From Clostridiales bacterium (GTDB lineage Bacteria; Bacillota; Clostridia; Christensenellales; Borkfalkiaceae), in assembly GCA_015055735.1 (NCBI GenBank), contig SVHP01000007.1, positions 1 through 43,943 of the forward strand: 43,943 nt of DNA. The letters run 5' to 3'. This document shows positions 39,225 through 43,943 of the stretch, piece by piece. Every line of letters begins with the position of its first letter. Position 1 is the stretch's first letter. Made by a program: the position numbers and the translations under genes. Below the pieces are notes generated by a model that was given only the letters and a program-made list of their open reading frames with translations, did no database searches and was not told the origin of the DNA.

Positions 39225-40442
39225 TTAAATTTCTTCTAAAATATTATCGTTTAATAAGAAATCAAACACGTTGACCTTTTTATAGCCGTTTTCTAAATTA
39301 ACAAACGGGTCGTCGTCCATAGTTACAACAATCTTTTTATATCCATCGTCAAGTTTATAAAAAGACGAAATCTCTTGCTCTCTCTTATCGGGGTCGGTCA
39401 TTGTATAAGCAACTTGAATATAATATAAATTCTTATCATCACGAACGACAAAATCAATTTCCTTAGTGTCGTTTTTACCTATATCTACAACGTAACCACG
39501 TCTTAAAAGGTCTAAATAAACTATATTTTCAAGCGAGTGAGTAACTTCAATTTGCCTATAATTAAGCTTGCTGTTTCTAATTCCCAAGTCTGAAATATAG
39601 TACTTGTTCAATGTTTTTAAGTACGCCTTGCCTTTTATATCGTAGCGTTGCGCTTTATAAAACAAATAAGCATCGCAAACGTAATCAAGATAATCACCGA
39701 TTTTTTCGGCATTAGCTTTTGGAAAACCATTACTGCGAAGCGTCGCTGCAATTTTGCTTGCGCTAACGTAACTTCCAATACTTGAACAAAGCAGTTCAAC
39801 AACAGCGTTAAACACGTTTTCGTTACGAATATCGTGTCTTTCTACGATATCTTTACCAACAACGGTATCGCAAATCATTTTTAAGTATTCTACTTTGTTT
39901 CGGTTCTCGCTTTCTGCAAGGAGATAAGGCAAGCCACCATACATTAAATAGTTATTAAAGCAAGCCCTTTTATCGCCACCATAATATTCATAAAATTCAG
40001 CAAAAGATAACGGATAAACCTTAATTTCAATACTACGCCCACGCATTTTAGTATTGATATCTTTAGATAAAAGTTTAGAGTTTGAACCAGTAATATAAAT
40101 GTCGGTGTTATAGTCAACCTTTAACCCGTTTACTACGTCTTCAAAATTATCAACAAGCTGAATTTCATCAATAAAAATATAATATTTATCGTCTGTTTTA
40201 ATTTGCTCTGCGATAGATTTATATAGGTTATCACTATTTCTCAAATTTTCATTAAGTTTTGTTTCAAGATTTACTTTAATTATATTATCCTTATTAACAC
40301 CGATAGAAAGTAAATAGTCATAATAAATATCGAAAAGTAAAACCGACTTTCCACATCTACGAATACCCGTAATAACTTTGATAATATCCTTATCTTTATA
40401 GCTAATTAACTTATCTAAATAACCTTGTCTTTTAATATACAT
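39225..40442 (-). CDS. AAA ATPase with DUF4143-type C-terminal domain
   Basis: VITGIRRCGKSVLLFDIY (Walker A), YYIFIDEIQLV (Walker B), TGSNSKLLS, EIKVYPLSFAEFYEY. Confidence 0.92.
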   Translation of the reverse strand: MYIKRQGYLDKLISYKDKDIIKVITGIRRCGKSVLLFDIYYDYLLSIGVNKDNIIKVNLETKLNENLRNSDNLYKSIAEQIKTDDKYYIFIDEIQLVDNFEDVVNGLKVDYNTDIYITGSNSKLLSKDINTKMRGRSIEIKVYPLSFAEFYEYYGGDKRACFNNYLMYGGLPYLLAESENRNKVEYLKMICDTVVGKDIVERHDIRNENVFNAVVELLCSSIGSYVSASKIAATLRSNGFPKANAEKIGDYLDYVCDAYLFYKAQRYDIKGKAYLKTLNKYYISDLGIRNSKLNYRQIEVTHSLENIVYLDLLRRGYVVDIGKNDTKEIDFVVRDDKNLYYIQVAYTMTDPDKREQEISSFYKLDDGYKKIVVTMDDDPFVNLENGYKKVNVFDFLLNDNILEEI

Positions 40443-40472
40443 AAAAATTACCTTCTTTTATACAAATGCATT

Positions 40473-40509
40473 ACTTGAAAAATTATTAAAATTAAGAAGT
40501 TTTTCAAGT
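40473..40509. repeat. Inverted repeat in the 5' UTR of the ATPase gene
   Basis: ACTTGAAAAA-N17-TTTTTCAAGT, perfect 10-bp arms. Confidence 0.75.
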
Positions 40510-40517
40510 GCAATATT

Positions 40518-40546
40518 ATTATATCTTTCTTTTATATATTTGTCAA
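40518..40546 (-). promoter_or_regulatory. Consensus sigma-A promoter of the ATPase/recombinase pair
   Basis: Minus strand TTGACA-N17-TATAAT, exact. Confidence 0.75.
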
Positions 40547-40665
40547 TACAGTATGACGTTTTAAATTAGAAAAAGATTGTCGAAACTGCAAAAATTTTCA
40601 ATAGAAACGCATTATAAATATATAATAACATAATAAACATGACAAATTCGGTCATATTTAAAAAG

Positions 40666-40696
40666 AAAAACGACGGATTTTTGTTCTGTCATTTTT
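40666..40696 (-). terminator. Putative terminator of the MBL-fold gene
   Basis: Minus strand AAAAATGAC..GTCGTTTTT stem with one wobble and T-rich tail. Confidence 0.6.
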
Positions 40697-40711
40697 CTTA
40701 ATCGATTTAGT

Positions 40712-41854
40712 TTAATAAATAAAGTATTCAAAACTACTAATTTGATTTACTTCTTGCAACTTTACCTTTCTTCCCAAAATATCGTTTACTATAATTGTGC
40801 TAGGATGTTTATATTTATTGCCAAGCCCAAACGATACCACGCAATTATCTGCTGTAATTTTAGTATTTATAAATCCTTCCCAATTTTTTTCTGCACCATG
40901 ATGTGGAACCTGCAACATACCATTTCTTTGATTTAATAAACCAATTTTTATCAACTTTTCCAATTCTTCTATAAATTTTTTTGGAAATTCAGCATCCCCA
41001 GTCAACAATGTTTCTCTGTGCCCAAATATAACATTACTCAAATCACAACTTCTGCCACATCTTCTTAAATAAGACATCCTTCTTAACCATTGATTTATTT
41101 CATATGCAGGATAATGATATAAAAGAGTTGACGTAATATTTTGATTGTCGCCAAAAGTGTTTTTATATGCGTTATCAATAGCTTCTATGCCACCATCAAG
41201 TTCAATGATTTTCTCAAGTGATTTATTTTCAAAATCGTTTATTTCTCTTTTTAAATTATCAAGAAGTTCATTTAATTTCTCATTAGAAATAGTTTTGTTT
41301 ACAAAAACAAATTTCCAATAATCCTTAGTCCCAATAGTAAGCTTATCTTCATGTTTAGAATAACAAAACCCTTTTTCATCAAAATTATTAGGCTCTACGC
41401 CCAAAAATTTAGGTTCTCCTATATTAGGGAAATAACGCTCTTCACTAACACCATACAATTGACAAGCAACCCTATAAGCTAAATCTTCAAACTCCTTAGA
41501 ATTTTTGCCCCCAACTTTAGCATCCATTACCAATTTTTTATATAATATAATTTTTATAATAAACTTGTTTTTGCCTAGGTATGGTAAATAAACTTTATCT
41601 ATCTTAATGTTTTTAGATAATAACCATAACCCATTAAAATGGTCTGAATGTAAATGCGAAATTATAACAAAATCAATAGTTGTTTTTACATCGTCAAAAC
41701 CCCTGATTTCTCTTACATATTCTTCTATTGCCCTTTGAATATATTGTTTTCCGCTTTCACTTCCACAATCATAGACGAAATTATATCTTCCATTCGCCAA
41801 ACTTCCGGTATAAAATAATCCTTGCCCCACGGAATGAAACTTAAATTGATTCAT
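40712..41854 (-). CDS. MBL-fold (ComEC/Rec2-like) metallohydrolase; start re-assigned to ATG at 41854
   Basis: VIISHLHSDHFNGL metal-binding motif, LLTGDAEF, LQVPHHGAEKNW; RBS AAAGGAG precedes MNQFKFHSVGQG. Confidence 0.82.
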   Translation of the reverse strand: MNQFKFHSVGQGLFYTGSLANGRYNFVYDCGSESGKQYIQRAIEEYVREIRGFDDVKTTIDFVIISHLHSDHFNGLWLLSKNIKIDKVYLPYLGKNKFIIKIILYKKLVMDAKVGGKNSKEFEDLAYRVACQLYGVSEERYFPNIGEPKFLGVEPNNFDEKGFCYSKHEDKLTIGTKDYWKFVFVNKTISNEKLNELLDNLKREINDFENKSLEKIIELDGGIEAIDNAYKNTFGDNQNITSTLLYHYPAYEINQWLRRMSYLRRCGRSCDLSNVIFGHRETLLTGDAEFPKKFIEELEKLIKIGLLNQRNGMLQVPHHGAEKNWEGFINTKITADNCVVSFGLGNKYKHPSTIIVNDILGRKVKLQEVNQISSFEYFIY

Positions 41855-41876
41855 ATGTACTCCTTTTCTTTTGTTT

Positions 41877-41913
41877 AATATAGCGAGATAAATGCACTTT
41901 ATCCCGCTATATT
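41877..41913. repeat. 16-bp stem inverted repeat between the BspA-like and MBL genes
   Basis: AATATAGCGAGATAAA-TGCAC-TTTATCCCGCTATATT, one wobble. Confidence 0.75.
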
Positions 41914-41917
41914 CCAT

Positions 41918-43943
41918 TTACCAAACGACGATATTGCCGTTTTCGTCGTAGTGCCAATAGTTGCCAGAGGTAGTAGGTTGATTCTCACTATACCAATAAA
42001 TATTATTCGTGCTTACCCCACTTCCAGCCCAATAACTATCCCAGCCGCTCGGTTTACTCGTAAATTCGCTATATATTTTTACGTTATAACACGCTCTAAA
42101 AACTCCGCTGCCCATTTTCGTAACAGCAGTAGGAATAATTATCTGGATCAACTTATCACAGCCACTAAAAGTTTCCGAATTTAACATAGTTACACCACTA
42201 CCAATATGAACTTCTGCCAAAGAATTACAATTGCTAAATGCACTATAGCCTATACTTTTTACGCTGTCGGGGATATCGATACCAATTAAAGCATCACAAT
42301 TGCAAAATGCATATCCATTTATTGTTTCTACTTTATTATTAAATTCTATTTTTGTCAATTTATCACACCTATAAAACGCATACGCCCCTATCGTCAATAT
42401 ATTTGTCCCAAAAACAACCTTAGTAATACTTACATTATAAAATGCATAATTAGATATTTCCGTCACAGAGTCAGGAATACGCAATATCCCTTGAACTAAA
42501 ACATCATTAAAGAATAAATCGGGTCCAATTGACATTAAAGAAACTAGCCCACGAATTACGCACCATTGTTCAAGTGCACCCCTATAATTGACTTTCGTCA
42601 CACTCTTAAAAATTCCTTCCGGTCCATAACCAAATGCTTTTGAATCAATCGTCTTTATACTTTTTCCTAATGTTACACTTGTCAAACTCTCACAATCATA
42701 AAACGAATAATAGCCAATTGACTCTACATTTTCTCCTACAATAATACTCGTTAAATCTGTTCGGTTATAGAACGCATAAGAAGTAATCGAAGTTACATTA
42801 TCTGGAATAATTAATTCTCCTTTAATTATTTTACCGTTGATATATAAATTTGCGTCATGCGACATTAAAGTTGACAACCCTGTAATAGAACACCATTCAT
42901 CAACACCACCCTCATAATAGATATTTTGAAGTTGATTACATTTTTTAAAAGCGTATGCTCCTATTGTTGTTATAGTGTTTGGAATTGTTATATTGCACAT
43001 AGTTTCATTGGAATCAAAAGCATTTGCCCCAATCGCATTAATCTCTATTCCATCTATCATTGAAAGAACAACTATCTCTTCAAGCGTCTGACCATATTCC
43101 GTAAGCCCAGTAATAGCTCCGTCTGCATAAATAAAAATGCTTTGCCATTTCGCATAAAGTGTTATATCTCCCCAACTGCCATTTTTAATTTTTTCAATCT
43201 CATTAATATAAGCGCTCTCGGTATACCACCCAATAAACTCATACGATATTTTAGTTGGTGCTTTTGGTATAATCGTAAAAGACTCCACCGTATACGCATT
43301 GACTATAATATTATCAGGATGATTCTCGCCACCATTTAATTCATATGTAATCGTGTAAACCGTAGGTGTCCATACTGCAACAAGCGTTTTATCGCCATAG
43401 CCACCCTTTGCAATTTCCGTTACTCTTTCTCCATTCAATTGCCATTCGACAAAGTCGTAGTGTTCTTTTGTCGGATTTGACAATATAATACTTTCACTTT
43501 CAATGGTATATTCCGTATTATTGGTAGTAGTTCCACCGTCTAATTCATAAGTAATCGTATAAGTAATTATTTCCCAATTCGCAGTGTACTCTCTATTGCC
43601 CGTGCTTCCGCTAGGTATAACCACGTTCGTGCTCATACCGTCAATTTCCGTCCCACTCCAGCCAAGGAATGTGTATCCTGTTTTTGTCGGATTATTTAAA
43701 ATGATATCTTCGCTTTCTATGGTATACGTTGCTTCATTTATAGTACTACCACCATCCAACTCGTATGTAATAGAATAAACAGTAGGCGTCCATACTGCTA
43801 CAATCGTTTTATCCCCATAACTACCACTTGCAATCTCAGTTACCTTTTTACCATCTAATTGCCATTCTACAAAATCATAGTGGTCTTTCGTTGGATTAGA
43901 CAATACTATTGTTTCACTTTCTATCGTGTATTCGGTTACGTTA
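41918..43943 (-). CDS. BspA-like LRR_5 surface protein with InlB B/Listeria-Bacteroides repeats (5' end outside window)
   Basis: Repeated ITYELDGG..TIES..NPTK..YDFVEW units, then IPDSVTxIxxYAFYxC LRR_5 repeats; frame stays open to the window edge. Confidence 0.9.
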   Translation of the reverse strand, partial: NVTEYTIESETIVLSNPTKDHYDFVEWQLDGKKVTEIASGSYGDKTIVAVWTPTVYSITYELDGGSTINEATYTIESEDIILNNPTKTGYTFLGWSGTEIDGMSTNVVIPSGSTGNREYTANWEIITYTITYELDGGTTTNNTEYTIESESIILSNPTKEHYDFVEWQLNGERVTEIAKGGYGDKTLVAVWTPTVYTITYELNGGENHPDNIIVNAYTVESFTIIPKAPTKISYEFIGWYTESAYINEIEKIKNGSWGDITLYAKWQSIFIYADGAITGLTEYGQTLEEIVVLSMIDGIEINAIGANAFDSNETMCNITIPNTITTIGAYAFKKCNQLQNIYYEGGVDEWCSITGLSTLMSHDANLYINGKIIKGELIIPDNVTSITSYAFYNRTDLTSIIVGENVESIGYYSFYDCESLTSVTLGKSIKTIDSKAFGYGPEGIFKSVTKVNYRGALEQWCVIRGLVSLMSIGPDLFFNDVLVQGILRIPDSVTEISNYAFYNVSITKVVFGTNILTIGAYAFYRCDKLTKIEFNNKVETINGYAFCNCDALIGIDIPDSVKSIGYSAFSNCNSLAEVHIGSGVTMLNSETFSGCDKLIQIIIPTAVTKMGSGVFRACYNVKIYSEFTSKPSGWDSYWAGSGVSTNNIYWYSENQPTTSGNYWHYDENGNIVVW

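Noticed and set aside
35900-41900. CRISPR array
   Set aside because: No regularly spaced direct repeats with unique spacers were seen here or elsewhere; the repeats found are inverted repeats or three 14-bp operator-like sites.

Overview
Low-GC, Firmicutes/Clostridia-like window read from sequence alone. Main content: (i) an intact tRNA-Ser(GCT) beside a truncated copy of its own 5' half; (ii) VanW-like, nagB, SGNH hydrolase and MFS genes; (iii) a ~24.7-kb, all-minus-strand Wzx/Wzy-type polysaccharide cluster (~29214 down to 4596). It starts at a consensus TTGACA-N17-TATAAT promoter (29268-29296) and ends at a strong terminator (4521-4556). It carries a complete CapE/CapF/CapG (UDP-L-FucNAc) set, a PglC/PglD/PglE-like set, many glycosyltransferases, three acyltransferase-3 proteins, and an unusual decoration module (ATP-grasp, group-III PLP decarboxylase, 2-hydroxyacid dehydrogenase, HpcH/HpaI aldolase, PIG-L deacetylase). 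(iv) A GHL10-like glycosidase, a metallophosphoesterase and a GH3 enzyme; (v) an accessory region (~35.9-43.9 kb) with an XRE regulator divergent from an uncharacterised two-gene operon, a hairpin-rich non-coding block next to a serine recombinase, a DUF4143-type ATPase, a standalone MBL-fold hydrolase, and a BspA-like/InlB-repeat surface protein cut by the window edge. The best candidates for something undescribed are the hairpin block at 37367-37609, the XRE operon with three operator-like sites at exact 22-bp spacing, and the glycan decoration module. Names are family-level recognition; no searches were run.
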